From Clostridia bacterium (GTDB lineage: Bacteria; Bacillota; Clostridia; Oscillospirales; Acutalibacteraceae), in contig JAFVTZ010000009.1 of assembly GCA_017502965.1 (NCBI GenBank), positions 1-12,004 of the forward strand: 12,004 nt of DNA, in the 5' to 3' direction. Position 1 is the first letter of the stretch; the number at the start of each line of letters is the position of its first letter. Of the stretch, positions 5,859 through 12,004 are shown piece after piece. Both the position numbers and the translations under genes were made by a program. The notes beneath the pieces were generated by a model, which saw only the letters and a list, made by a program, of their open reading frames with translations, was not told the DNA's origin and searched no databases.

Positions 5859-6893
5859 TTAATCCTCCATATCCTTCTGAGCCTTGGTCATAATCTCGGT
5901 GAGACGCTCGGCTGTGTATTCAATATCCGGCATTATATGTTCGTAAGACATCCTGTTCGGACCGATAACACCGATATAACCTTTATATTTATCAGGCAGA
6001 CTGAACTTTGCCGCAATAAGCGTATCGCCTCTCAGTTCATTATACCCCGTATCCGCCCCGAAAACTGCGCCCACATTGTCGCCTATGTTTTCAAGTATTG
6101 AAATAATCGGGTCGCGGCGGTTTATAAGGCTCATTATTCTTGCGGCAGTTTCCTCATTTGCGCTTATATTATAAAGTGCGCTTTCTCCCTGAAAAGTGAG
6201 GTCGGTTTCTTCAATGCCCGCGGCAATTTCAAAAACTGCCGTCAGCAAAGGCATAAGTTGCAGAGAATAAAGCCCTGCCTCTGCGATAACACTTTGCATA
6301 TAAGCCTTTGTCAGTTCGCTCACCTTTTTGCCTGTGATTCTGCTATCGGCAAGTTTTCTGAAACATTTTTCTGCATCGGCAGGAAAATCTCTGCCCGTTC
6401 TAAAAATCTGATTTCTGGTTCTTCCGTCTTCTGTTATCAGAAGTAACATCGCCGAAGAACGGCTTATCGGTAACAGTTCGATTTTTTTGATTCTTGGCGG
6501 ATTTACCGTTATCAGACAGGAAAATGCAGGAAGCCCTGTGAGTTTTGTAATTATCCTTGCCGCTGCGGCAGGTATGCCCTCGGGCTCGCAGTGTAAACTT
6601 TCGAGTTCTCGGTCGATAAATGATATATCCCCGCTTGACGGAATATTTTTCCTCATAAGGCTGTTTACATATAGCCTGAGACCTCCTTCTGTAGGAATTC
6701 TTCCTGCAGAGGTGTGGGGCTGATGTAAAAGGCCCAACTCGCAAAGTTCGCTCATTTCGTTTCTGAGTGTTGCAGATGACGGAGCATTCTCAAGCATAAG
6801 GGTCAGGTTTTTTGAACCTATAGGTTCTCCGGTTTCAATATATGCTTTTACAATAGCCTTTAAAACCGCCTGCTTTCTTGAAGAAAGTTGCAT
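5859..6893 (-). CDS. hrcA: heat-inducible transcription repressor HrcA
   Basis: A 344-residue repressor that binds CIRCE operators and silences the dnaK operon (and usually groESL elsewhere) in the absence of heat stress, with its folding monitored by GroE. The N-terminal winged-helix domain is clear: SSRKQAVLKAIVKAYIETGE near the start, then SSATLRNEMSELCELGLL and the family signature HTSAGRIPTEGGLRLYV (about residues 56-73). The rest is the GAF-like, dimerisation-type core of HrcA. ATG 6893 is preferred, with GAGG 8 nt upstream; a GTG three codons earlier (6902) lies inside that ribosome binding site. It is the first gene of the operon, directly behind a perfect CIRCE, so it is expected to be autoregulated. 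Confidence 0.97.
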   Translation of the reverse strand: MQLSSRKQAVLKAIVKAYIETGEPIGSKNLTLMLENAPSSATLRNEMSELCELGLLHQPHTSAGRIPTEGGLRLYVNSLMRKNIPSSGDISFIDRELESLHCEPEGIPAAAARIITKLTGLPAFSCLITVNPPRIKKIELLPISRSSAMLLLITEDGRTRNQIFRTGRDFPADAEKCFRKLADSRITGKKVSELTKAYMQSVIAEAGLYSLQLMPLLTAVFEIAAGIEETDLTFQGESALYNISANEETAARIMSLINRRDPIISILENIGDNVGAVFGADTGYNELRGDTLIAAKFSLPDKYKGYIGVIGPNRMSYEHIMPDIEYTAERLTEIMTKAQKDMED

Positions 6894-6915
6894 CTGCTTC
6901 ACCTCTTTTCGGTTT

Positions 6916-6942
6916 TTAGCACTCTATCGCTTCGAGTGCTAA
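6916..6942. promoter_or_regulatory. CIRCE operator (HrcA binding site)
   Basis: TTAGCACTC, a 9-bp spacer and GAGTGCTAA match the CIRCE consensus exactly (9-bp arms, N9). It lies in the hrcA leader directly downstream of the predicted transcription start, the standard position for HrcA repression. Confidence 0.98.
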
Positions 6943-6950
6943 CGAGTATT

Positions 6951-6978
6951 ATTATATGCAGTTTTTTCCACTTGTCAA
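6951..6978 (-). promoter_or_regulatory. sigma-A promoter of the hrcA-grpE-dnaK-dnaJ operon
   Basis: On the minus strand TTGACA (6978-6973), a 16-bp spacer and TATAAT (6956-6951) are both perfect consensus hexamers. Transcription would begin near 6944, placing the CIRCE right after the start. A vegetative promoter plus CIRCE is the usual class I heat-shock arrangement. Confidence 0.92.
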
Positions 6979-7066
6979 TAGTTTTTTCAAAAAAAGTTTG
7001 ACTTTCCCTGACCTTTTACAAATTATTCATAATTTATCAGCGACACAAAGGCAGATTAAAAAACAC

Positions 7067-7095
7067 TTGAAAAATTGTTTGGAATATATTATATT
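7067..7095 (+). promoter_or_regulatory. sigma-A promoter for the aminotransferase gene
   Basis: TTGAAA (7067-7072), a 17-bp spacer and TATATT (7090-7095). The predicted start is near 7102, only about 17 nt before the ATG at 7119, so the ribosome binding site lies almost at the 5' end of the transcript. The promoter is divergent from that of hrcA. Confidence 0.65.
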
Positions 7096-7118
7096 AAGTT
7101 GGTTAAGGAGGATACTTT

Positions 7119-8399
7119 ATGTCTAACTATTATAATATGAGTAAGGCTGAACTTGAAAGTGAATTCAGTGCAGTGCGCTCAGAGTACGAAAAGTTGAGGT
7201 CGCTTCATTTGTCACTCGATATGTCGAGAGGAAAACCCGGTTTTGACAATATGGATTTAAGCGAAAAAATGTTTGACCTTGTCGGAAATGACACGGGTTT
7301 TAAAAATATCAGCGGGATAGACTGCCGTAATTACGGCGGACTTGACGGTCTTGCAGAACTCAAAAATCTTTTTGCTGAAATTCTTGAACTTGAGCCCGAC
7401 CAGATAATTGTTGGCGGAAATTCATCACTTAATATGATGTTTGATACCATCGCTCAGGCAATGACCCACGGTATGGGCGGTGAGCCCTGGGGAAGACAGG
7501 AAGGTCTTAAATTCCTGTGCCCTGTTCCGGGATACGACCGCCATTTTGCCATAACCGAATATTTCGGTTTTGAACTTATACCTGTTCCTACCAATGAAAA
7601 CGGACCTGATATGGATATTGTTGAGGAACTTGTAAAGGACGAAAAAGTAAAAGGTATATGGTGTGTGCCGAAATATTCTAATCCTGAGGGCATAACTTAC
7701 AGTGATGAAACTGTCCGCCGAATGGCAAGGCTGAAACCTGCCGCAGGCGATTTCAGAATTTTCTGGGATAATGCTTATGTTGTTCACGATTTATATGATG
7801 AGGGTGATAAACTGCTCAATATTTACACCGAATGTGTAAAAGCAGGAAATCCCGATTTACCTATTATATTTACATCAACATCAAAAATTACTTTCCCGGG
7901 AGCAGGTGTTGCAGCACAGGCGGCAAGCCCTAATAATGTAAGCCTGCTTAAAGGCAGAATGAAATTCCAGACAATAGGCCCTGATAAACTCAATCAGTTA
8001 AGGCATGCGAGAATGTTCCGCAATGCGGCAGATGTCAGAGCGCATATGAAAAAGCACGCTGAAATTTTGAGACCTAAGTTTGATGCTGTGTTGAATGAAC
8101 TTGAAACAAAACTTGCTCACACGGGAATTGCCCGCTGGACCACTCCCAAAGGCGGATATTTCATAAGTTTATATGTGCCGAACGGCTGTGCATCCAGAGT
8201 TGAGCAACTTTGTGCCAATGCAGGAATGATACTCACTCCCGCCGGTGCGACATATCCTTACGGCAACGACCCTGACGATTCAAACCTCAGAATTGCACCG
8301 TCATATCCGTCTGTCGGCGAGATAGCAAAGGCTTCTCAGGTGCTTTGTGTGGCTGTAAAATATGCCGCTTTGGAAATGCTTATTGCGAATAATGCATAA
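7119..8399 (+). CDS. PLP-dependent class I aminotransferase, aspartate aminotransferase type
   Basis: A 426-residue fold-type I aminotransferase that resembles the bacterial aspartate aminotransferase subgroup (Pfam Asp_aminotransf, PF12897), which swaps the amino group between aspartate and 2-oxoglutarate. Visible PLP-site features are GGNSSLNMM (99-107, phosphate contact), SNPEG (187-191, in place of the common NPTG), the WDNAY stretch with Asp217 and Tyr220, Lys256 within STSKITFPGAG (the Schiff-base lysine), and a C-terminal NLRIAPSYPS with the likely substrate-carboxylate arginine. The length is typical of this subgroup. Start ATG 7119 has AAGGAGG (7105-7111) 7 nt upstream. It is divergent from hrcA and followed by secD with its own promoter. 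The exact substrate is an inference from the subgroup. Confidence 0.9.
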   Translation: MSNYYNMSKAELESEFSAVRSEYEKLRSLHLSLDMSRGKPGFDNMDLSEKMFDLVGNDTGFKNISGIDCRNYGGLDGLAELKNLFAEILELEPDQIIVGGNSSLNMMFDTIAQAMTHGMGGEPWGRQEGLKFLCPVPGYDRHFAITEYFGFELIPVPTNENGPDMDIVEELVKDEKVKGIWCVPKYSNPEGITYSDETVRRMARLKPAAGDFRIFWDNAYVVHDLYDEGDKLLNIYTECVKAGNPDLPIIFTSTSKITFPGAGVAAQAASPNNVSLLKGRMKFQTIGPDKLNQLRHARMFRNAADVRAHMKKHAEILRPKFDAVLNELETKLAHTGIARWTTPKGGYFISLYVPNGCASRVEQLCANAGMILTPAGATYPYGNDPDDSNLRIAPSYPSVGEIAKASQVLCVAVKYAALEMLIANNA

Positions 8400-8404
8400 A
8401 CTGT

Positions 8405-8433
8405 TTGACTTTGTCGGACATTTTATGTATAAT
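8405..8433 (+). promoter_or_regulatory. sigma-A promoter for secDF
   Basis: TTGACT (8405-8410), a 17-bp spacer and TATAAT (8428-8433), a near-perfect promoter beginning 6 nt after the aminotransferase stop codon. The predicted start is near 8440, giving a leader of about 67 nt. Confidence 0.85.
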
Positions 8434-8453
8434 ATAAAAAGATTTTGAAAAAG

Positions 8454-8473
8454 AGGGGCGGTTTTTCGCCCCT
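8454..8473 (+). other. GC-rich hairpin in the secDF leader
   Basis: AGGGGCG (8454-8460), loop GTTTTT and CGCCCCT (8467-8473) pair perfectly over 7 bp. The hairpin begins about 14 nt after the predicted transcription start and ends 20 nt before the GGAGG of secD. The T run is in the loop and the sequence after the stem is A-rich, so it is not a normal terminator. It may be a 5' stabilising or regulatory hairpin, or a weak end for the upstream gene. Confidence 0.6.
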
Positions 8474-8506
8474 ATAAAAAGAAACACAAATTTGGAGGAT
8501 TTGCCA

Positions 8507-9892
8507 ATGAGATCCAAGAGAACAGGCAAGCCGGTATTTTTTGTGGTTTTCATCTTGATTCTGGCTCTTACATATACAGCCTTTTTCGGAGTTGAAAATT
8601 ACTACGGCGATACCAGAAACGTTTATGTAAAGGGTGCGAATGATATTCGCTGGGGTATTGATATCCGCGGCGGTGTTGAAGCGGTTTTCTCACCCGATAT
8701 CAAAGATGTTGACATTACAGATGACGATATGGCTTCTGCAAAGTCTATCATCGAAACAAGACTTGTAAGTAATAATATCACAGACTACGAGGTTTATACT
8801 GACAGTGACAACCATCAGATAATCGTTCGTTTCCCCTGGGCGGCAGACGAAAGTGATTTCGATGCGGCGGCTGCTGTTCAGGAATTGGGCGAGACCGCTC
8901 AGCTTTCTTTCTACCTCGGTAGTGATAATTCTTCGGGCAAGCCTTTTATGACAGGTGAAGTTGTAGAATCTGCAACACCTCAGGTTTCAGAAGAATTCGG
9001 TTATGTTGTAGCACTTAAGTTCAACAGCAAGGGCGCCAGCGCATTTGCAACCGCAACTGCTTCTGCCGCTTCAAGCAATTCATCTATTTCTATTTATATG
9101 GATGAAACCAATATTTCAACTGCATCCTGTAAAGAGGCTATCACCGGCGGTGAGGCTATCATTTACGGTCAGTTTACAGAGGAACAGTGTGTTGACCTTG
9201 CAAACAAGATAAATGCAGGTTCACTCCCCTTTGCACTCACTGTTGATGACAGCAAATTGCAGATAATCTCCGCAACCCTCGGTTCGGATGCTCTTAAAGT
9301 TATGCTTATTGCAGGTGCTATTGCATTCGGTCTTGTTTGCCTTATGATGCTTCTGCGCTACCGTTTGCACGGTTTTGTTGCCGCTATTGCACTGCTCGGT
9401 CAGTTGGCAGGCTCTATCGCTTGTATTTCAGGTTACTTCAGCGGACTCGAGAGTTTCACTCTCACCATCCCCGGTATTGCAGGTATCATCCTTTCTATCG
9501 GTGTCGGTGTTGACTGTAACGTTATCGCGGCTGAACGTATCCGTGATGAGTTCAAGAAGGGTAAGACTATTGACGGCGCTATCGACAGCGGCTTCAAGAA
9601 CAGTTTGAGCGCTATTATTGACGGTAACGTAACAATCGTTATTGTATCGTTGGTACTTATGGGTGCTTTCGGTACTCCTGACAGCCTTATCGCAAAACTG
9701 TTTGCTCCTCTTATGTCTCTCTTCGGCTCACAGGTTACAGGTTCTATCTACTCATTCGGTTATACCTTGCTTGTAGGTACAATATTCAACCTTATCATGG
9801 GTGTTCTTGCTTCCAAACTTATGCTCAAGAGCATTTCTCAACTGAAGATTTTCAGAAAACCCTGGCTTTACGGAGGTAAGACAAATGCGTGA
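8507..9892 (+). CDS. secD: protein translocase subunit SecD
   Basis: A 461-residue subunit of the SecDF complex, an RND-family membrane motor that uses the ion gradient to help pull secreted proteins through SecYEG. It has the family layout. The first membrane helix is at about residues 9-29. A large extracytoplasmic domain opens with GIDIRGGVE (50-58, the D1 motif). Five more helices lie between about 266 and 450. The conserved helix-4 motif appears as SIGVGVDCNVIAAERIRDE with Asp336, where most homologues have VDANV and FERI. The length is shorter than E. coli SecD (615) but normal for Firmicutes with split SecD and SecF. Start ATG 8507 has GGAGG (8494-8498) 8 nt upstream; an in-frame TTG at 8492 overlaps this site. 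It overlaps secF by 8 nt. Confidence 0.96.
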   Translation: MRSKRTGKPVFFVVFILILALTYTAFFGVENYYGDTRNVYVKGANDIRWGIDIRGGVEAVFSPDIKDVDITDDDMASAKSIIETRLVSNNITDYEVYTDSDNHQIIVRFPWAADESDFDAAAAVQELGETAQLSFYLGSDNSSGKPFMTGEVVESATPQVSEEFGYVVALKFNSKGASAFATATASAASSNSSISIYMDETNISTASCKEAITGGEAIIYGQFTEEQCVDLANKINAGSLPFALTVDDSKLQIISATLGSDALKVMLIAGAIAFGLVCLMMLLRYRLHGFVAAIALLGQLAGSIACISGYFSGLESFTLTIPGIAGIILSIGVGVDCNVIAAERIRDEFKKGKTIDGAIDSGFKNSLSAIIDGNVTIVIVSLVLMGAFGTPDSLIAKLFAPLMSLFGSQVTGSIYSFGYTLLVGTIFNLIMGVLASKLMLKSISQLKIFRKPWLYGGKTNA

Positions 9893-10823
9893 ATTTAATA
9901 TAGATTTCAACAAAACTCTTAAACCCGTTGCTATTGTTTATGCTATAATATTCGTTATCGGAATTGTTCTTGCAATGCCTTTTGCATTCGGTGTTGATCT
10001 TGATATCAACTTCAGCGGCGGTACAAAAATTTCCTATGCTTACACAGGTGACCTTGCAGATAAGGATATCAAAGCAGTTATCGATGAAATACTCGATGCT
10101 AAATATTCTCTCACAAAGAGTACTGCTTTAGCAGGTGATACCAAGACCTTTGAAATTGCCCTTGTAGGCAAAGATGCTCTCTCGGCAGAAGGTCAGGAAG
10201 ACCTTACCAAGGCTCTCACAGAAAAGTTCAAGGATAACAAAATTGCTATCTACAACTCAAACTCTGTAAGCCCGACTATTGCAGGAACTTTCTTCCTCAA
10301 GAGTCTCGTTGCAGTAGTAATCACTGCTATTTTCGTTGTAATTTATGTAGGTATCCGTTTCAGAAAGATAGGCGGTATCTCTGCAGCACTCACCGCTCTT
10401 GTAGCGCTTGTGCTTGATGTACTTATAACATTCTTCGTGTGTGTTATCTTCCGTTTGCAGATAGATTCCAACTATATCGCAGTTGTTCTTACAATGCTCG
10501 GTTACTCTCTTAACGATACCATCGTTATTTACGACCGTATCCGTGAAAATGAGCGTCTTAACCCCTCAATGGAAATCGGCGAACTTGTAAACATCAGCGT
10601 TAATAAGGTTCTTATAAGAAACATTGTAACAACTGTTACAACTTTCCTCGCTGTTATGACCATTGTTGTAGTTGCTGAACTCTTCGGTCTTACCACTCTT
10701 CGCACCTTTGCTATTCCTATGGCATTCGGTCTTGTATCGGGCGCTATTTCTTCAGTCTTTATTTCAGGTCCGCTCTGGGTTATCTGGAAAAGATACAAAG
10801 CAAAGAAAAAGGCAAAAAGATAA
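9885..10823 (+). CDS. secF: protein translocase subunit SecF
   Basis: A 312-residue partner of SecD with the same six-helix RND half-architecture. The first helix is at about residues 13-35, followed directly by VDLDINFSGGT, the family's first extracytoplasmic motif (commonly GIDFTGGT). A short extracytoplasmic domain and five more helices follow. The hallmark GYSLNDTIVIYDRIREN contains Asp211 in helix 4, the position implicated in proton movement in the SecDF family. The C terminus is a lysine-rich cytoplasmic tail. ATG 9885 lies inside the end of secD (8-nt overlap) with GGAGG at 9872-9876, so translation is coupled and equal amounts of the two subunits are likely. A bidirectional terminator follows. 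Confidence 0.97.
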   Translation: MREFNIDFNKTLKPVAIVYAIIFVIGIVLAMPFAFGVDLDINFSGGTKISYAYTGDLADKDIKAVIDEILDAKYSLTKSTALAGDTKTFEIALVGKDALSAEGQEDLTKALTEKFKDNKIAIYNSNSVSPTIAGTFFLKSLVAVVITAIFVVIYVGIRFRKIGGISAALTALVALVLDVLITFFVCVIFRLQIDSNYIAVVLTMLGYSLNDTIVIYDRIRENERLNPSMEIGELVNISVNKVLIRNIVTTVTTFLAVMTIVVVAELFGLTTLRTFAIPMAFGLVSGAISSVFISGPLWVIWKRYKAKKKAKR

Positions 10824-10833
10824 ATTTTCAAAA

Positions 10834-10870
10834 AACGCCTTCTGCTAAATGCAGAGGGCGTTAGTTTTTT
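10834..10870. terminator. bidirectional terminator between secF and spoIID
   Basis: AACGCCTTCTGC (10834-10845) and GCAGAGGGCGTT (10851-10862) pair over 12 bp with one G-U wobble around a TAAAT loop. On the plus strand a T6 run follows (10865-10870), and on the minus strand a T6 run also follows. It ends both convergent genes. Confidence 0.92.
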
Positions 10871-11834
10871 AGTCTGTCTTTTTAATTTCGCAGTCGGTGT
10901 AGTAATGGGTGAGTATCTCTTTAAAATTAAATCCCTGTTCTGCCAAAAAGTTAGCTCCGTTCTGGCTCATTCCCACTCCGTGACCGTAACCGTAAACCGT
11001 AAATATAAACTCTCCGTTTTTAAATTCGGTTTCAAAGTTTGAAGAACGCAGGTTTAATGCAGCTCGTATATCGTCTCCGCTTAAAGTTTTTGAACATAAG
11101 GTAATTTCGGTTACAGTACCGCTCGCTGTTCGCACAGGGTCTGAAAACCATTTTTTAGTATCGTCTGTGAATTCGGTTATATCCGAAAATTTTTCTTTTA
11201 TTTCTTCAGGCGTGAAATTTGCCTGACTTATGTAGTTTGCAGAAAGTTTGTCTCCCTCGCTGTTCACCGATTTAAGGTAAGCCACATCACTTCCCCATAC
11301 ATTTTTGCAGTCCTCGGTTTTTCCTGCCGACACAGCGTGGTAAACCGCGGTTATAAGATTATTGTTATATGTAATGACATAACCTTCGGTTTCTTTAACG
11401 GCATTTCTGATTTTTTCTATATATTCGTCGGCTTTACTGCCCCATTTTTCTCTTGCAGTCTGCTCGTCGTTATAACTCTGGTCAACGGTGTGGTCGGTAG
11501 TAATGTCATAATCTCTGTCGCCGCTGTTTGCTCTTTTTCTGCAAGCGTAAGTATACGCCGCAACGGCTTGCGCTTTTAGCGCTTCTTCGTGATAAAGGGC
11601 AGGCATTTCTGCCGCAACAACCCCGAAAATGTAATCTTCGGTGCTGATTTTTTCAACTTTTCCGCTTTTTGTGTTGTATACCCTGAAAAAATCAACCTTT
11701 TCAATTTTTGCAATAATTTCGTCAGATTCAAAGGAAGTCACAGGAATTGTCTTTTCGGTTTCTCCGAGAATACTCAGCGGCAGTAAAAGCATTACTGCGG
11801 CAATTAAAATCGAAATACACATAACTTTTCTCAT
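10869..11834 (-). CDS. spoIID: stage II sporulation protein D (SpoIID/LytB family)
   Basis: A 321-residue peptidoglycan lytic transglycosylase of the SpoIID/LytB family, part of the machinery that thins septal peptidoglycan and drives engulfment of the forespore by the mother cell. An N-terminal hydrophobic segment (residues 4-23) anchors or exports it. The catalytic region FGVVAAEMPALYHEEALKAQ (from about residue 70) contains Glu76, equivalent to the family's catalytic glutamate. YHAVSAGKTEDCKNVWG (165-181) and YGYGHGVGMSQNGA (281-294) are further family motifs. The length is close to B. subtilis SpoIID (about 343). ATG 11834 has GAGG (11845-11842) 7 nt upstream. It is a single gene here, convergent to secF and divergent from an unknown gene. 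A vegetative SpoIID-like paralogue is possible but less likely. Confidence 0.92.
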   Translation of the reverse strand: MRKVMCISILIAAVMLLLPLSILGETEKTIPVTSFESDEIIAKIEKVDFFRVYNTKSGKVEKISTEDYIFGVVAAEMPALYHEEALKAQAVAAYTYACRKRANSGDRDYDITTDHTVDQSYNDEQTAREKWGSKADEYIEKIRNAVKETEGYVITYNNNLITAVYHAVSAGKTEDCKNVWGSDVAYLKSVNSEGDKLSANYISQANFTPEEIKEKFSDITEFTDDTKKWFSDPVRTASGTVTEITLCSKTLSGDDIRAALNLRSSNFETEFKNGEFIFTVYGYGHGVGMSQNGANFLAEQGFNFKEILTHYYTDCEIKKTD

Positions 11835-11853
11835 ATTATTACCTCATTTTGTA

Positions 11854-11882
11854 TTGACTTTTTCCTTTTTAAATAATAAAAT
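11854..11882 (+). promoter_or_regulatory. sigma-A promoter of the right-edge gene
   Basis: TTGACT (11854-11859), a 17-bp spacer and TAAAAT (11877-11882) point rightward. The predicted start is near 11889, about 49 nt before the ATG at 11938. The promoter lies in the divergent gap shared with spoIID. Confidence 0.75.
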
Positions 11883-11937
11883 TATATCTGTATAAGTATA
11901 TGACAGAATGTCCCGATAAATGTTTTGGAGTGTTAAT

Positions 11938-12004
11938 ATGAACTATAAAAAAATTATATTGGCTTTCTTGGTGGGAGCACCTCTTAGTATAGTATTGCGT
12001 TTTG
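11938..12004 (+). CDS. unidentified membrane or exported protein (partial)
   Basis: The first 22 codons of a gene that runs off the right edge. The start ATG 11938 has GGAG (11927-11930) 7 nt upstream and the strong promoter at 11854-11882 in front. The visible product, MNYKKIILAFLVGAPLSIVL, has a short basic N terminus followed by a hydrophobic stretch, consistent with a signal-anchor or a first membrane helix. No family can be assigned from so little sequence. Confidence 0.6.
   Translation, partial: MNYKKIILAFLVGAPLSIVLRF

Noticed and set aside
8454..8473. Terminator of the aminotransferase gene
   Set aside because: The T run lies in the loop and the sequence after the stem is A-rich; the hairpin also lies downstream of the secDF promoter.
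11860..11920. Possible sigma-E type promoter for spoIID on the minus strand (CATATACT as a -10-like box)
   Set aside because: The -10 has a mismatch and the upstream -35-like sequence is weak; in such AT-rich DNA the match is not good enough to call, although sigma-E control of spoIID is known in Bacillus.

Overview
The window looks like an ordinary, densely coded, low-to-moderate GC chromosomal segment from a Gram-positive, spore-forming-type Firmicute, most likely a Clostridia member. Three things suggest this. The stress operon has the Gram-positive order hrcA-grpE-dnaK-dnaJ under a perfect CIRCE operator. DnaK lacks the N-terminal loop seen in Gram-negative homologues. SpoIID, a sporulation protein, is present. 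Promoters with near-consensus sigma-A boxes and strong GGAGG-type ribosome binding sites also fit. No phage, IS transposase, CRISPR array, tRNA or rRNA is visible.

Left region (1-2118): two half-length TauE/SafE (TSUP) membrane proteins on the minus strand, joined by an ATGA overlap, lie divergent from mntP (manganese efflux). Next on the plus strand comes a double zinc-ribbon TM2-domain protein, then a small DUF2752 membrane protein. A complete intrinsic terminator sits between these last two genes and overlaps the DUF2752 start region. A bidirectional terminator closes the block against dnaJ.

Middle region (2117-6978): the minus-strand operon hrcA-grpE-dnaK-dnaJ encodes the DnaK chaperone machine and its repressor. 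The promoter is TTGACA-16-TATAAT with CIRCE just downstream. Between dnaK and dnaJ lies about 160 bp of non-coding DNA that looks like a MITE-type palindromic repeat, followed by a hairpin directly upstream of the dnaJ ribosome binding site. dnaJ appears to start at TTG.

Right region (7067-12004): a class I aminotransferase (aspartate aminotransferase type) and the secD-secF pair (protein translocation accessory motor, overlapping by 8 nt) run on the plus strand, each unit with its own promoter. A bidirectional terminator separates secF from the convergent spoIID. A divergent, unidentified membrane-type gene with a strong promoter runs off the right edge.

Most genes are housekeeping. The less explained parts are the repeat inside the heat-shock operon, the hairpins in the dnaJ and secDF leaders, the terminator embedded at the DUF2752 start, and the poorly understood zinc-ribbon/TM2-DUF2752 pair. 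I saw no convincing new multi-gene system.
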